A stretch of 64,000 nt of DNA from Bacillus_BU sp051233475 (GCF_051233475.1 NZ_JBKFGH010000020.1:1-64000), one strand, 5' to 3'; positions 51,303 to 60,338 are shown, counted from the first letter of the stretch. Numbers and translations are program-made. Notes: generated by a model from the sequence alone, not told the origin.

Positions 51303-52142
51303 TCAATTCACATACCTACCTTGCGAAGGGATAGCAATCTCCACAAACTGCTCACTCAACTTCTTCAAATTGACACTTAATTCTTCTCCTACCATTGGGA
51401 AGCCGTGTCCAGTGATTGCGATGCTTGGCTTAAGCTCTTCCAGCCGTTTGACGGAATCCCATGCAGCGGTCCAATCGGTTGTAAAATAGCGCGGAGGACC
51501 GCTTATCTCTTGCTCCTGAACGAGGACTCGATAAAGCGACTCTTGCTTAACGGTTACAAATGCATCGCCCACAATTAAGGTGCGGTCCGATTCGCGAAAC
51601 AATGAAATATGCCCCGGTGTATGACCTGGGGTGTGGATCCATTTCCAGCCTGGCATTTCAGGGACGCTTCCATCTGTCGGCAATGGGTGGACGTGTTCGC
51701 CCAAATCAATTCCTTCATTCGGAAAAAGTGGTGATATTTTTGCAAGTAAACCACCATCGACAGTAGGGTCGGGCTCAGGGTAATCTTTCGTTCCGGTCAA
51801 AAAATCAAGCTCTAATTTATGTGCATAAACCGGGACATTCCATTCTTCTAAAAGATCAATAATTGCGCCAACATGATCAAAATGACCATGGGTAAGAATA
51901 ATCGCTTGTGGCTTATGATTCTCCCCAAAACGTTCTTCGGCGGCTTCAAAAATTTTCGGGGCAGATTTAGGCATGCCGGCATCAATCAAAACCCATTTAT
52001 TGGTTTCTTTTGGATTCCCAATAAAACATGTATTAACAACTTGGATGGGAAGACAAAAAACATCCGGTAATATTTCTTGGGATAAGCCGCTTGATATAGT
52101 TGTCATCGGAATAAATGTTTCAGTTGATGGGCTTCTTTCCAT
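51303..52142 (-). CDS. MBL-fold metallo-hydrolase
   Basis: A 279-residue protein with the metallo-beta-lactamase metal motif THGHFDHVGA (about residues 83-92), then the third His in HTPGHTPGHISLF (about 174-186) and the Asp in VGDAF (about 195-199). It resembles the YqjP/glyoxalase-II-like group. ATG 52142 has GGGAGG seven bases upstream and is preferred over 52157. Substrate is unknown. Family A-like repeats are not nearby, but the family B array ends at its stop codon. Confidence 0.87.
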   Translation of the reverse strand: MERSPSTETFIPMTTISSGLSQEILPDVFCLPIQVVNTCFIGNPKETNKWVLIDAGMPKSAPKIFEAAEERFGENHKPQAIILTHGHFDHVGAIIDLLEEWNVPVYAHKLELDFLTGTKDYPEPDPTVDGGLLAKISPLFPNEGIDLGEHVHPLPTDGSVPEMPGWKWIHTPGHTPGHISLFRESDRTLIVGDAFVTVKQESLYRVLVQEQEISGPPRYFTTDWTAAWDSVKRLEELKPSIAITGHGFPMVGEELSVNLKKLSEQFVEIAIPSQGRYVN

Positions 52143-52219
52143 AAAAAAACCTCCCATGTTTTTCTCTTCTTAGCTTCACCGCCTCGTCATGAAATATTAC
52201 AACAACTTCTTTGAACAAA

Positions 52220-52256
52220 ATAAAAAGCGCCTGCCGATAAAATGGCAAGCGCTAAA
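52220..52256 (-). terminator. Terminator of yidC
   Basis: On the minus strand AGCGCTTGCC / GGCAGGCGCT, loop ATTTTATC, followed by TTTTTATTTTG, lies seven bases past the yidC stop. Confidence 0.8.
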
Positions 52257-52262
52257 TGATGA

Positions 52263-53045
52263 TTATTTTTCTAATGTAAGGCTAGTACTTGGACTTGTCT
52301 TATACATTTTTCGAGCTAGCAGGGTTTGGATTACTAAAAACAATCCACCTACTGTCCAGTATAAAGGAAGGGCAGCTGGTGCATTAAGAGACATGAACAC
52401 AATCATGATAGGCGATATAAGACCCATCAGTTTCATTTGCTGCTGTTGTTCTACGGTCATGTTTGATTGCGATACTTTAAACTGAAAATAGTAGATCAGA
52501 CCGGCAACGAGGGTAATCCATATATCTGAGTGACCGAGATTAAACCAAAGGAAGGAGTGACTGGCAATTTCCTTCGAACTACTAATAGCGTAATAAAGCC
52601 CCATCAGAATAGGCATTTGAATTAACACTGGCAAGCAGCCCATCCCTAATGGATTAACGCCGTGCTTTTTGTATAATCCAAACATTTCTTGCTGAAGCTT
52701 TGCTTGCTCCTGCTGGTCTTTTGTTTTCTTAATTTTTTCCTGAATTTCAGTTAATTCAGGCTTAAGAGCATCCATTTTTTCTTTCATCGCTTGTTGGCTT
52801 TTATATTGTCTTAGCATTAATGGCATTAACACTAAACGAATAATGATCGTGATGAAAATGATCGCTAATCCAAAACTGCCTTGAAAAAGATTAGCCAACC
52901 CTTGTATGGCAATCGTAAATGGTTCAACTAAAAATTGATGAAACAAACTATCATTATTTTGGGTAGTAGCTTGTGAACACCCAGTTAATAAAAGGGTTAG
53001 AACCCCAATGGTAAATAGAACAAGCGTTGATTTATTAAATTTCAT
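52263..53045 (-). CDS. yidC: Membrane protein insertase YidC/OxaA (short Gram-positive type)
   Basis: A 260-residue lipoprotein insertase with a signal peptide ending in the lipobox LLTGC (Cys near residue 23) and five membrane segments. The cytoplasmic loop between helices 1 and 2 is charged and helical (about residues 80-118, with Lys/Glu/Gln repeats), followed by GVNPLGMGCLPVLIQMPIL (about 130-148), a strong family match. The conserved Arg in the groove is probably in the IIIRLVLMPLMLRQ stretch. Equivalent to B. subtilis SpoIIIJ or YqjG; which one cannot be told. The gene is not beside rpmH-rnpA, so it is more likely the second copy. Confidence 0.92.
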   Translation of the reverse strand: MKFNKSTLVLFTIGVLTLLLTGCSQATTQNNDSLFHQFLVEPFTIAIQGLANLFQGSFGLAIIFITIIIRLVLMPLMLRQYKSQQAMKEKMDALKPELTEIQEKIKKTKDQQEQAKLQQEMFGLYKKHGVNPLGMGCLPVLIQMPILMGLYYAISSSKEIASHSFLWFNLGHSDIWITLVAGLIYYFQFKVSQSNMTVEQQQQMKLMGLISPIMIVFMSLNAPAALPLYWTVGGLFLVIQTLLARKMYKTSPSTSLTLEK

Positions 53046-53071
53046 GATTTCCTCCTGAAAAAATATTTTTT

Positions 53072-53362
53072 CTATGGGTGAAGGATAATCATACTCGCTT
53101 CTTTGTCATCACCTGTGCCTGTTTTGTTACGGATAAACTTTATGATCCAAACAAGAATATGGTTAGGTACAATTCGGCTTTTCTTTTGAATTTGAAAATC
53201 GTTTATAGTTAATGAAAATTCTATTTTTTTGGTAATTAATTCAAAATTTGCTTCCTTAAGAGACCATACGATAAACAGCTTTAATAAGAGACCGAGAACG
53301 AAGCCCGCATATATTGAATAAACAGCATATAAATCGGTAAAATCTAGGATGTATTCGAGCAT
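53072..53362 (-). CDS. Small single-pass membrane protein of unknown family
   Basis: A 96-residue protein with one hydrophobic segment (about residues 12-34) and a charged C-terminal half rich in Lys, Ile and Asn. ATG 53362, with AGAGGTGAGA upstream, is better placed than ATG 53371. It is 27 bases upstream of yidC in the same direction and could be its operon partner. I do not recognise it. Confidence 0.55.
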   Translation of the reverse strand: MLEYILDFTDLYAVYSIYAGFVLGLLLKLFIVWSLKEANFELITKKIEFSLTINDFQIQKKSRIVPNHILVWIIKFIRNKTGTGDDKEASMIILHP

Positions 53363-53544
53363 TCTTCTCACCTCTTTAAAACACTAATGATATGAGTATA
53401 TAGAAAGATATTCATAAGAGCAATGGTAAATAGCAGAATTTCATTTAGCATATATACGAAAAAGGGGAGCAGATAGTTTCATTTTATTTTGAATTACATA
53501 TTGGGATACATGATTAGTGGTTTCCGATTTCGAGATTTGGTGTT

Positions 53545-53850
53545 AATCAGCGCTATTGGAAATAGTTTTGTATGAGAACACTCTGATTTTTAACACCAAT
53601 CAGGGCTATTGGTTATAGTTTTATTCGAGAACACTCCAGTTTTTAATACCAATACCGGCTATTGGTTATAGTTTTGTTGGAGAACACACCGGTTTTTAAC
53701 ACCAATCAAGGCTATTGGTTATAATTTTATACCCAAGCACTTCAGTCTTTAACACCAATCAAGGTTATTGATTATAGTTTAATACCCGAACACACCGGTT
53801 TTTAACATCAATAACGGAAGATAGTTTTAGATTTCAAAATCTCGCGTTAT
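53545..53850. repeat. Tandem array of about 6 x 53-bp units (family C)
   Basis: The landmark GCTATTGG recurs at 53552, 53605, 53658 and 53711, then as GTTATTGA at 53764 and a degraded copy near 53816: a 53-bp step each time. Units carry the inverted pair ACCAAT / ATTGGT with seven bases between, plus GAACACNCCGGTTTTTAA. Flanks at 53530 (CGAGATTTGGTGTTAAT) and 53838 (AATCTCGCGTTATTGG) also mirror each other in part. No coding frame. It lies between the 96-residue protein gene and bioY. Confidence 0.9.
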
Positions 53851-53867
53851 TGGTAAGGCGAAAGAAA

Positions 53868-53899
53868 AAACCGAATTCAACCATGTTGAATCCGGTTCT
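53868..53899 (-). terminator. bioY: Terminator of bioY
   Basis: The stem AACCGGATTCAA / TTGAATTCGGTT, loop CATGG, followed on the minus strand by TTTTTTCTTT. Confidence 0.8.
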
Positions 53900-53911
53900 A
53901 GCAATAACCTA

Positions 53912-54490
53912 TTAAGCTTGTTTTGGTTCATTTGAGTTAGTGGTAAATAACAAACGAGCAGATACTAAACGGTTGCGTACGAGAACGCCCAACCAAGAGG
54001 CTAAAGCTGCTTTAATAAACCCTACGATAACAAACGGGACAAAGCCGCCAGAAAAGGCTGCAGTCCAGGAGAGGTTTGCGGCGAATTTTAACCATACTGT
54101 TCCGAATAATAACGTAATGATCATCCCGATTGAGTTGGCAATCACAGCTTGTGTAAAGCGGAAAGAGGTTTTCTCTAAATACCAGCCAATCAAGAATGCT
54201 GCAGGGATAAATCCTACTATATATCCGCCAGTAGGACCAAATAAAACAGAGATGCCTGCTTTCATTTCAGCAAAAACAGGAACACCGGCTGCTCCCATGA
54301 AAATATACAACAGGACGGACACAGTTCCCAATCTGGAACCGAGGATAGTTGCTGCTAAACCAATCGCCAATGTTTGTCCGGTAATAGGGACTAGTGGCAG
54401 TGGAATGGTGATTTGTGCTAAAACGCCAATAATTGCAGCGAAAAGAGCGGTTATAATCATTTTTCTCAATTTAAGTTGTTGTGGATTCAC
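53912..54490 (-). CDS. bioY: Biotin transporter BioY
   Basis: A 192-residue S component for biotin uptake, with six hydrophobic segments. Typical BioY stretches are ITIPLPLVPITGQTLA (about residues 27-42), LGSRLGTVSVLLYIFMGAAGVPVFA (in parts LGSRLGTVS and GAAGVPVF, about 50-75) and GPTGGYIVGFIPAA (about 85-98). It binds biotin on its own or with shared EcfAAT modules, which are not in this window. A possible BirA site lies just upstream. Confidence 0.95.
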   Translation of the reverse strand: MNPQQLKLRKMIITALFAAIIGVLAQITIPLPLVPITGQTLAIGLAATILGSRLGTVSVLLYIFMGAAGVPVFAEMKAGISVLFGPTGGYIVGFIPAAFLIGWYLEKTSFRFTQAVIANSIGMIITLLFGTVWLKFAANLSWTAAFSGGFVPFVIVGFIKAALASWLGVLVRNRLVSARLLFTTNSNEPKQA

Positions 54491-54509
54491 AAAAAAACTC
54501 TCCTTTTTA

Positions 54510-54538
54510 GGTAAACTGTTATATTTATATAGTTGACA
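54510..54538 (-). promoter_or_regulatory. Possible BirA operator of bioY
   Basis: The arms GGTAAAC and GTTGACA (plus strand), 15 bases apart, resemble the BirA half-sites TGTNAAC / GTTNACA of Firmicutes biotin genes, with mismatches. It lies 20-48 bases before the bioY ATG and within the probable transcript start region, suited to repression when biotin is ample. Confidence 0.4.
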
Positions 54539-54598
54539 TTTAAACTTTAATATATAATGAAAATTTCGTCAACAAAAAAATATATAGGAGAAATAATA

Positions 54599-54628
54599 AA
54601 GGTGCTTCCCAAAAGGAAAGCACCTTGT
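54599..54628 (-). terminator. pflA: Terminator of pflA
   Basis: AAGGTGCTTTCC / GGGAAGCACC (loop TTTT), followed by TTTATTATTT on the minus strand, four bases after the pflA stop. Confidence 0.8.
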
Positions 54629-54631
54629 AAT

Positions 54632-55375
54632 TTATGTTAACTTAACAGGTTGTTCAGTTAATAATTTATATGCCTCAGCCACTTTTTCATCGCTCGGAGG
54701 ATTTACATCCTTAAGCGGATATTCCAATCCAAGCGCTTCCCACTTATAAACGCCAAGCTTATGATAAGGGAGAATCTCAACCTTCTGCACATTTTTAAGG
54801 GTACTTATGAATTCACCCATTTGTCTAAGGTCTTCCTGATCATCGGTCACACCTGGAACTAAGACATGGCGAATCCAAACCGGGATTTGGTGTTTAGATA
54901 AATGTTTGGCAAAGTCTAAAATATGATCGTTCGGTAAACCTGTTAATTTCATATGTTTTTTACGATTAATGTGTTTTAAGTCTAACAACACTAGGTCGGT
55001 ATAATGAAGTAGCTCTTTTAGCTGCTGTTGGAAAAGAGGTGCCGTTGAATAACAACCGCCGGAAGAATCAATCGTTGTATGAATTCCTTCCTTCTTACAC
55101 TCTTTAAACAGTTCAATTAGGAACGGCAGTTGCAATAATGGTTCACCGCCACTAACTGTAATTCCACCGCCAGAGGCCTCAATAAATGGTAAATAGGAAC
55201 GGAGATCATTCATGATTTCAGAAACAGACATTTGTTTACCTGTACCTATTTCCCACGTATCCGCATTGTGACAAAATTGACAGCGCAATAAACAGCCTTG
55301 CGTGAAGATAACGTATCGTATTCCTGGGCCATCGACAGTTCCAAATGTTTCAATTGAATGAATGTTTCCGAGCAT
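54632..55375 (-). CDS. pflA: Pyruvate formate-lyase-activating enzyme
   Basis: A 247-residue radical SAM enzyme that places the glycyl radical on PflB. The cluster cysteines are C28, C32 and C35 in QGCLLRCQFCHN. The GGG...GGEP SAM region reads ASGGGITVSGGEPLLQ (about 68-83). It follows pflB by 82 bases and is probably co-transcribed. Active only without oxygen. Length is normal. Confidence 0.96.
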   Translation of the reverse strand: MLGNIHSIETFGTVDGPGIRYVIFTQGCLLRCQFCHNADTWEIGTGKQMSVSEIMNDLRSYLPFIEASGGGITVSGGEPLLQLPFLIELFKECKKEGIHTTIDSSGGCYSTAPLFQQQLKELLHYTDLVLLDLKHINRKKHMKLTGLPNDHILDFAKHLSKHQIPVWIRHVLVPGVTDDQEDLRQMGEFISTLKNVQKVEILPYHKLGVYKWEALGLEYPLKDVNPPSDEKVAEAYKLLTEQPVKLT

Positions 55376-55457
55376 AATGAGCTCTCCTTCCGTTATAAGG
55401 AAACCTTCCTCTCCATATGGAAGGGGAAGGCTTCAATCTTAGTTTGCAAATAATAAA

Positions 55458-57683
55458 TTACATTGTTTCATGGAATGTTCTGTTAATAACGTCTAATTGT
55501 TGTTCTTTAGTTAATTTAATGAAGTTTACAGCATATCCAGATACACGAATTGTTAATTGTGGATATAACTCTGGGTGCTCCATTGCATCCATTAATGTTT
55601 CACGGTTAAATACGTTAACATTTAGGTGGTGTCCAGTCTTTAATCCATAACCATCAAGGATAGAAACTAAGTTTTGAATACGGCTTTCATCGTCCTTACC
55701 AAGAGCTTTAGGAACAATTGAGAACGTATTTGAAATTCCATCCATTGCGTAGCTATAAGGAAGCTTCGCAACTGAAGCAAGAGAAGCTAATGTACCTTTT
55801 GTATCACGACCATGCATTGGGTTTGCACCAGGTGCAAATGGTTCACCAGCACGACGGCCATCCGGTGTATTACCAGTTTTCTTACCGTAAACTACGTTTG
55901 AAGTAATCGTTAAGATGGACATTGTATGCAATGAATTACGGTATGTTGTATGCTTGCGTAATTTTTTCATGAAGCTTTCAACGATTTCAACAGCAATGCT
56001 GTCAACACGATCATCATTATTACCGTATTTAGGGAAGTCGCCTTCTGTTTCAAAATCTACTGCGATGCCATTTTCGTCACGAATGACTTTAACTTTTGCG
56101 TGTTTAATTGCACTTAGAGAATCAGCTACAACACTTAGGCCGGCAATTCCAGTCGCCATAGTACGAAGGATCTCTGTGTCATGAAGCGCCATTTCAATGC
56201 GCTCATAGCTGTATTTATCATGCATATAATGGATAATGTTAAGCGTGTTAATATATAGACCTGCTAACCATTCCATCATTTGGTCGAAGCTTTCCATTAC
56301 TTCGTTGTAATCAAGATATTCTGAAGTAATTGGACGATATTTTGGAGCAGCTTGAATTTTAAGCTTTTCGTCAACGCCGCCGTTAATAGCGTAAAGAAGT
56401 GCTTTCGCTAAGTTTGCACGTGCACCGAAGAATTGCATTTGCTTTCCAATTTCCATTGCGGATACGCAGCAAGCAATACCGTAATCGTCACCATATTCTG
56501 GGCTCATGATATCATCGTTTTCATATTGAATTGAGCTTGTTTTAATAGACATGTTTGCACAGTATTTCTTAAAGTTTTCCGGTAAATTCACTGACCAAAG
56601 AACCGTTAAGTTTGGTTCTGGAGCTGGACCTAGGTTATCTAGTGTGTGAAGGAAACGGAAAGAGTTCTTTGTAACTAATGGACGACCGTCAAGAGCCATA
56701 CCACCGATTGATTCTGTTACCCATGTAGGGTCACCACTAAATAAATCGTTATAATCAGGAGTTCTTGCAAATTTAACAAGACGAAGCTTCATAACAAAGT
56801 GGTCAACGATTTCTTGAGCTTCTTCTTCAGTTAATACACCATTTGCAAGGTCTCTTTCGATATAAATATCAAGGAATGTTGATACGCGTCCAAGACTCAT
56901 TGCAGCACCGTTTTGTTCTTTAATCGCTGCTAAATATCCAAAGTATAACCATTGGAATGCTTCTACAGCATTTTGAGCTGGAACTGAAATATCAAAACCA
57001 TAAGCTGCAGCTAATTGCTTTAATTCATTTAATGCTCTGATTTGTTCAGAGATTTCTTCACGAAGGCGAATTACCTCTTCGCTCATTACAGGTGTAGTTC
57101 CCGCTAAATCTTTTTTCTTCTCTTTAATAAGGAAGTCTACTCCGTATAAAGCAACACGGCGATAGTCACCGATGATACGACCACGACCGTAAGCATCTGG
57201 AAGACCTGTAATGATTGCTGTCTTACGAGCAAGCTTCATTTCATCAGTATATGCATCGAATACACCCGCATTATGTGTTTTACGGTAATCTGTGAAAAAC
57301 TTTTCTACATCTTTATTTAATTCGTAGCCATAGCTTTGACAAGCTTGAGCTGCCATACGAATACCACCAAATGGCTGCATTGAACGTTTAAACGGTGCGT
57401 CTGTTTGAACGCCGACTACTTTTTCAACTTCTTTATTTAAATACCCTGGACCGTGAGAAGTGATCGTCGAGATAATCTCTGTGTCCATATCTAATACGCC
57501 GCCATTTTCACGCTCTTGCTTCGTTAATTCCATTACTTGATTCCATAGTCCAGTTGTTGCTTCTGTTGGACCTGCTAAGAAAGAATCGTCCCCTTGGTAA
57601 GGCTTGAAGTTCTTTAAGATAAAGTCGCGAACATTAACTTCTCTTGACCAAGTACCAGTTGTAAAACTTTTCCATTGTTCCAT
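55458..57683 (-). CDS. pflB: Formate C-acetyltransferase (pyruvate formate-lyase)
   Basis: A 741-residue glycyl-radical enzyme that cleaves pyruvate with CoA to acetyl-CoA and formate in fermentation. The catalytic Cys-Cys pair is in GIACCVSAMEIG (about residues 411-412) and the radical glycine is Gly716 in RVSGYAVNF. The start is ATG 57683, with AAAGAGGTG upstream, not the longer frame. It pairs with pflA downstream. An Fnr-type box and matching -10 lie before it. It marks a facultative anaerobic lifestyle. Confidence 0.97.
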   Translation of the reverse strand: MEQWKSFTTGTWSREVNVRDFILKNFKPYQGDDSFLAGPTEATTGLWNQVMELTKQERENGGVLDMDTEIISTITSHGPGYLNKEVEKVVGVQTDAPFKRSMQPFGGIRMAAQACQSYGYELNKDVEKFFTDYRKTHNAGVFDAYTDEMKLARKTAIITGLPDAYGRGRIIGDYRRVALYGVDFLIKEKKKDLAGTTPVMSEEVIRLREEISEQIRALNELKQLAAAYGFDISVPAQNAVEAFQWLYFGYLAAIKEQNGAAMSLGRVSTFLDIYIERDLANGVLTEEEAQEIVDHFVMKLRLVKFARTPDYNDLFSGDPTWVTESIGGMALDGRPLVTKNSFRFLHTLDNLGPAPEPNLTVLWSVNLPENFKKYCANMSIKTSSIQYENDDIMSPEYGDDYGIACCVSAMEIGKQMQFFGARANLAKALLYAINGGVDEKLKIQAAPKYRPITSEYLDYNEVMESFDQMMEWLAGLYINTLNIIHYMHDKYSYERIEMALHDTEILRTMATGIAGLSVVADSLSAIKHAKVKVIRDENGIAVDFETEGDFPKYGNNDDRVDSIAVEIVESFMKKLRKHTTYRNSLHTMSILTITSNVVYGKKTGNTPDGRRAGEPFAPGANPMHGRDTKGTLASLASVAKLPYSYAMDGISNTFSIVPKALGKDDESRIQNLVSILDGYGLKTGHHLNVNVFNRETLMDAMEHPELYPQLTIRVSGYAVNFIKLTKEQQLDVINRTFHETM

Positions 57684-57734
57684 GAATAAGCACCTCTTTA
57701 GGTAATTTAAGTATATAACAGTTTCGACGTATTT

Positions 57735-57777
57735 ATCATACATTCATTATAACAGAATTCATGTGAGAAAAATCACT
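57735..57777 (-). promoter_or_regulatory. pflB: Fnr-type box and -10 of pflB
   Basis: TGTGA-N6-TCACT at 57762-57777 fits the B. subtilis Fnr site. TATGAT (minus strand, 57740-57735) is a good -10. With the start at 57728 the box centres at -41.5, the class II activator position. A second -10-like TATAAT (57751-57746) would place it at -30.5, less suited for activation. Confidence 0.6.
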
Positions 57778-57779
57778 AT

Positions 57780-58058
57780 TTTTACCTAAGAGAATTGACG
57801 ATATTGTGAAATTGTTGGTATGTAAGGGTTTGTGGATTTTTGACATATTTGTGAACGGATATAAGTGGAATAATTTAGGATGAAAAATTCGAATCTGTAC
57901 TATAATTGTGTGCTATTTTTCGTAGACTGTTATACAAAAAGATGATAACGTTTCCACTAACTCTATCTAATTAATAATTTGCCAATTTTCGAATGGAAAA
58001 GATACTGGAAATATTTTCAGTTCTAAAAAATTCCTACCTTGTCTATTCTCAATAAAAA
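57780..58058. other. Gene-free upstream region of pflB with a cre-like box
   Basis: A/T-rich sequence without a credible gene. TGATAACGTTTCCA at 57943-57956 fits the CcpA cre consensus TGNNANCGNTNNCA in full, but lies more than 200 bases before the proposed pflB start. TTGTGAA-type half sites at 57803 and 57850 recall Rex sites without a full palindrome. A TTGACA at 57840 lacks a partner. Confidence 0.35.
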
Positions 58059-58086
58059 AGAACAGAGATGTATTCCTCTGTTCTAG
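58058..58086. terminator. Terminator of the cupredoxin gene
   Basis: AGAACAGAG / CTCTGTTCT with nine bases between. On the minus strand it follows the cupredoxin gene stop and is succeeded by TTTTTTATTG. Confidence 0.7.
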
Positions 58087-58099
58087 ATTAGATTGCATT

Positions 58100-58549
58100 T
58101 TAATCTACTATTATATAGGCAATCATTGGTCCATTATGTGCTCGATCAGGATGGGTTAAACAAATGATTCGATAAACTCCTTCTTTTTCAAACTGTAGTG
58201 AAAGGACAGTTTCTTTATTTTGCTCAACAGTTCCCTTTATATTAGTGCCCTCAATAATGAAGGGATGGCTCCTGCCGTTTATTCCAAAAATAGATAAATT
58301 AAACTTTTCACCTTTATTTACAAAAATTGTACCGGGGTCCCATCTGTATGCTTCTATTTCTTTCCCATCGATTGTTTTTGCTTTAAATTCTCCTGTTACC
58401 AGATGGATCTCCCTGTTTTTTTCCTGTGGCTGGTTAATGGTGGCAATGGTTTTATTGTTTAAAAAAAGCCAAATAGAAGTCACAAAAAGGGAACAGCAAA
58501 TGATGAATAGTATCGCAATCGTTTTTCTTTTTAAAATCAAGAAATGCAT
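58100..58549 (-). CDS. Membrane-anchored cupredoxin-like protein
   Basis: A 149-residue protein with an N-terminal membrane anchor (about residues 9-30) and an extracellular beta-barrel (about 45-149). Copper ligands in the type 1 order are visible: His in GRSHPFII (about residue 94), then Cys, His and Met in CLTHPDRAHNGPM (about 129-141). It resembles the cupredoxin_1 group of Bacillus; electron transfer or copper storage are possible. The GGGGGTGG site precedes the ATG. It is a single gene between pflB and the divergent hut operon. Confidence 0.8.
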   Translation of the reverse strand: MHFLILKRKTIAILFIICCSLFVTSIWLFLNNKTIATINQPQEKNREIHLVTGEFKAKTIDGKEIEAYRWDPGTIFVNKGEKFNLSIFGINGRSHPFIIEGTNIKGTVEQNKETVLSLQFEKEGVYRIICLTHPDRAHNGPMIAYIIVD

Positions 58550-58663
58550 TCATCCACCCCCAAATAGTTGTCCATTACAATATATGCTCGGATAAGGGGA
58601 AAACTTGTCCGTTTTTTTCCAAATCTTTATTTTCCTTAACAAAATGGGACGGGAGGTCTTTAA

Positions 58664-60337
58664 ATGGATAGTATACAAAGGAATGGAGATCCTCTGTTAG
58701 TCGGAACACAATTGCATGCGAAAGGATGGGTTCAGGAAGCTGCGTTAAGAATGTTAATCAATAATTTGGACCCGTGTGTTGCTGAAAATCCAGATGAACT
58801 AGTTGTTTATGGAGGAATCGGAAAGGCAGCAAGGAATTGGGACTGTTATAGGGCAATCAAGAAATCTCTATTGAACTTAGAAGACGATGAGACCTTGTTG
58901 ATTCAATCGGGGAAACCCGTCGCCGTTTTTAAGACTCATGCTAATGCCCCGAGGGTTTTATTGGCTAATTCAAATTTGGTTCCTGCCTGGGCAAATTGGG
59001 AGACCTTTTTTGAGTTGGATCGAAAAGGTTTAATGATGTATGGACAAATGACGGCAGGCAGCTGGATTTACATTGGCAGCCAGGGAATTGTACAAGGAAC
59101 ATATGAGACTTTTGCAGAAGTTGCCCGTCAGCATTTTGGAGATACTTTGCGGAATACGATTACGCTGACGTCCGGGTTAGGTGGAATGGGTGGGGCACAG
59201 CCCTTGGCTGTTACCATGAATGATGGAGTATGTATTGCTGTCGAAATTGATCCTGATCGAATCGAGCGGAGGATAGCCACTAAATATCTTGACCGAAAGG
59301 TTGATTCGATTGAAGAAGCCATTCGGCTGGCGAACGAGGCAAAATGTCAGGGAGTCCCCTTATCAATTGGTCTATTGGGCAATGCTGCAGATGTCCTTCC
59401 GAAAATGCTGGACATGAATTTTCTCCCCGATATCCTTACAGATCAGACCTCGGCTCATGACCCGTTAAATGGATATATTCCTGTCGGTTTTTCCTGCCAC
59501 AAAGCTGCTGAACTTCGCAATAAGAATCCTGATGAGTTAATAAGAAGGGCAAAAGAAAGCATGGCTGTTCATGTTCAAGCTATGTTAAAAATGAAGAAAA
59601 AAGGTGTTATTGCATTTGATTATGGAAATAACATTCGTCAGGTGGCGAAGGATGAAGGGGTAGGAGAGGCGTTTAGCATTCCAGGTTTTGTTCCCGCTTA
59701 TATTCGACCGTTATTTTGTGAAGGTAAGGGACCGTTTCGTTGGGTCGCTTTATCAGGTGATCCAAAGGATATCTATAAAATTGATGAGATGATTCTGCAG
59801 GAATTTAAAGAAAATGAATCACTTTGCAAATGGATCAAGCTGGCTCAAACAAAAATACATTTTCAAGGACTTCCCGCCAGGATTTGTTGGTTAGGTTATG
59901 GGCAAAGGGCAAAGCTTGGGAAACTGATTAACGATATGGTGGCAGATGGACGGTTAACAGCACCTATTGTAATCGGAAGGGATCATCTTGATTCTGGATC
60001 GGTTGCTTCGCCAAATCGTGAAACAGAAGGGATGTTGGATGGCAGTGATGCCGTTGCCGATTGGCCGATCTTAAACGCATTGATAAACGCGGTCGGAGGT
60101 GCAAGCTGGGTTTCCCTTCATCATGGGGGTGGAGTAGGGATGGGATACTCTATCCATGCAGGAATGGTGATTGTTGCAGATGGGACAAAAGCCGCTGAAC
60201 AAAGGCTTGATCGCGTATTAACAACTGACCCGGGTATGGGGATTATTCGTCATGCAGATGCGGGATATCCAAGTGCAATAATAGCTGCTAAGCGACATCA
60301 CCTGAACATCCCAATGTTAAAGGACGAGGTGGAATGA
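58664..60337 (+). CDS. hutU: Urocanate hydratase
   Basis: A 557-residue NAD-dependent enzyme that turns urocanate into imidazolonepropionate, the second step of histidine breakdown. Seen are ITLTSGLGGMGGAQPLAV (about residues 166-183, NAD site), DQTSAHDPLNGYIP (about 262-275) and the active-site Cys in RPLFCEGKGPFRW (near 350). GGGAGG precedes the ATG. It is the first of three hut genes here. The preceding histidine ammonia-lyase gene hutH and hutP are not in the window. Confidence 0.97.
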   Translation: MDSIQRNGDPLLVGTQLHAKGWVQEAALRMLINNLDPCVAENPDELVVYGGIGKAARNWDCYRAIKKSLLNLEDDETLLIQSGKPVAVFKTHANAPRVLLANSNLVPAWANWETFFELDRKGLMMYGQMTAGSWIYIGSQGIVQGTYETFAEVARQHFGDTLRNTITLTSGLGGMGGAQPLAVTMNDGVCIAVEIDPDRIERRIATKYLDRKVDSIEEAIRLANEAKCQGVPLSIGLLGNAADVLPKMLDMNFLPDILTDQTSAHDPLNGYIPVGFSCHKAAELRNKNPDELIRRAKESMAVHVQAMLKMKKKGVIAFDYGNNIRQVAKDEGVGEAFSIPGFVPAYIRPLFCEGKGPFRWVALSGDPKDIYKIDEMILQEFKENESLCKWIKLAQTKIHFQGLPARICWLGYGQRAKLGKLINDMVADGRLTAPIVIGRDHLDSGSVASPNRETEGMLDGSDAVADWPILNALINAVGGASWVSLHHGGGVGMGYSIHAGMVIVADGTKAAEQRLDRVLTTDPGMGIIRHADAGYPSAIIAAKRHHLNIPMLKDEVE

Positions 60338-60338
60338 C

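Noticed and set aside
53940..54536. 198-residue plus-strand protein
   Set aside because: It lies antisense to bioY, whose membrane-protein codons leave long antisense frames; bioY has clear family motifs.
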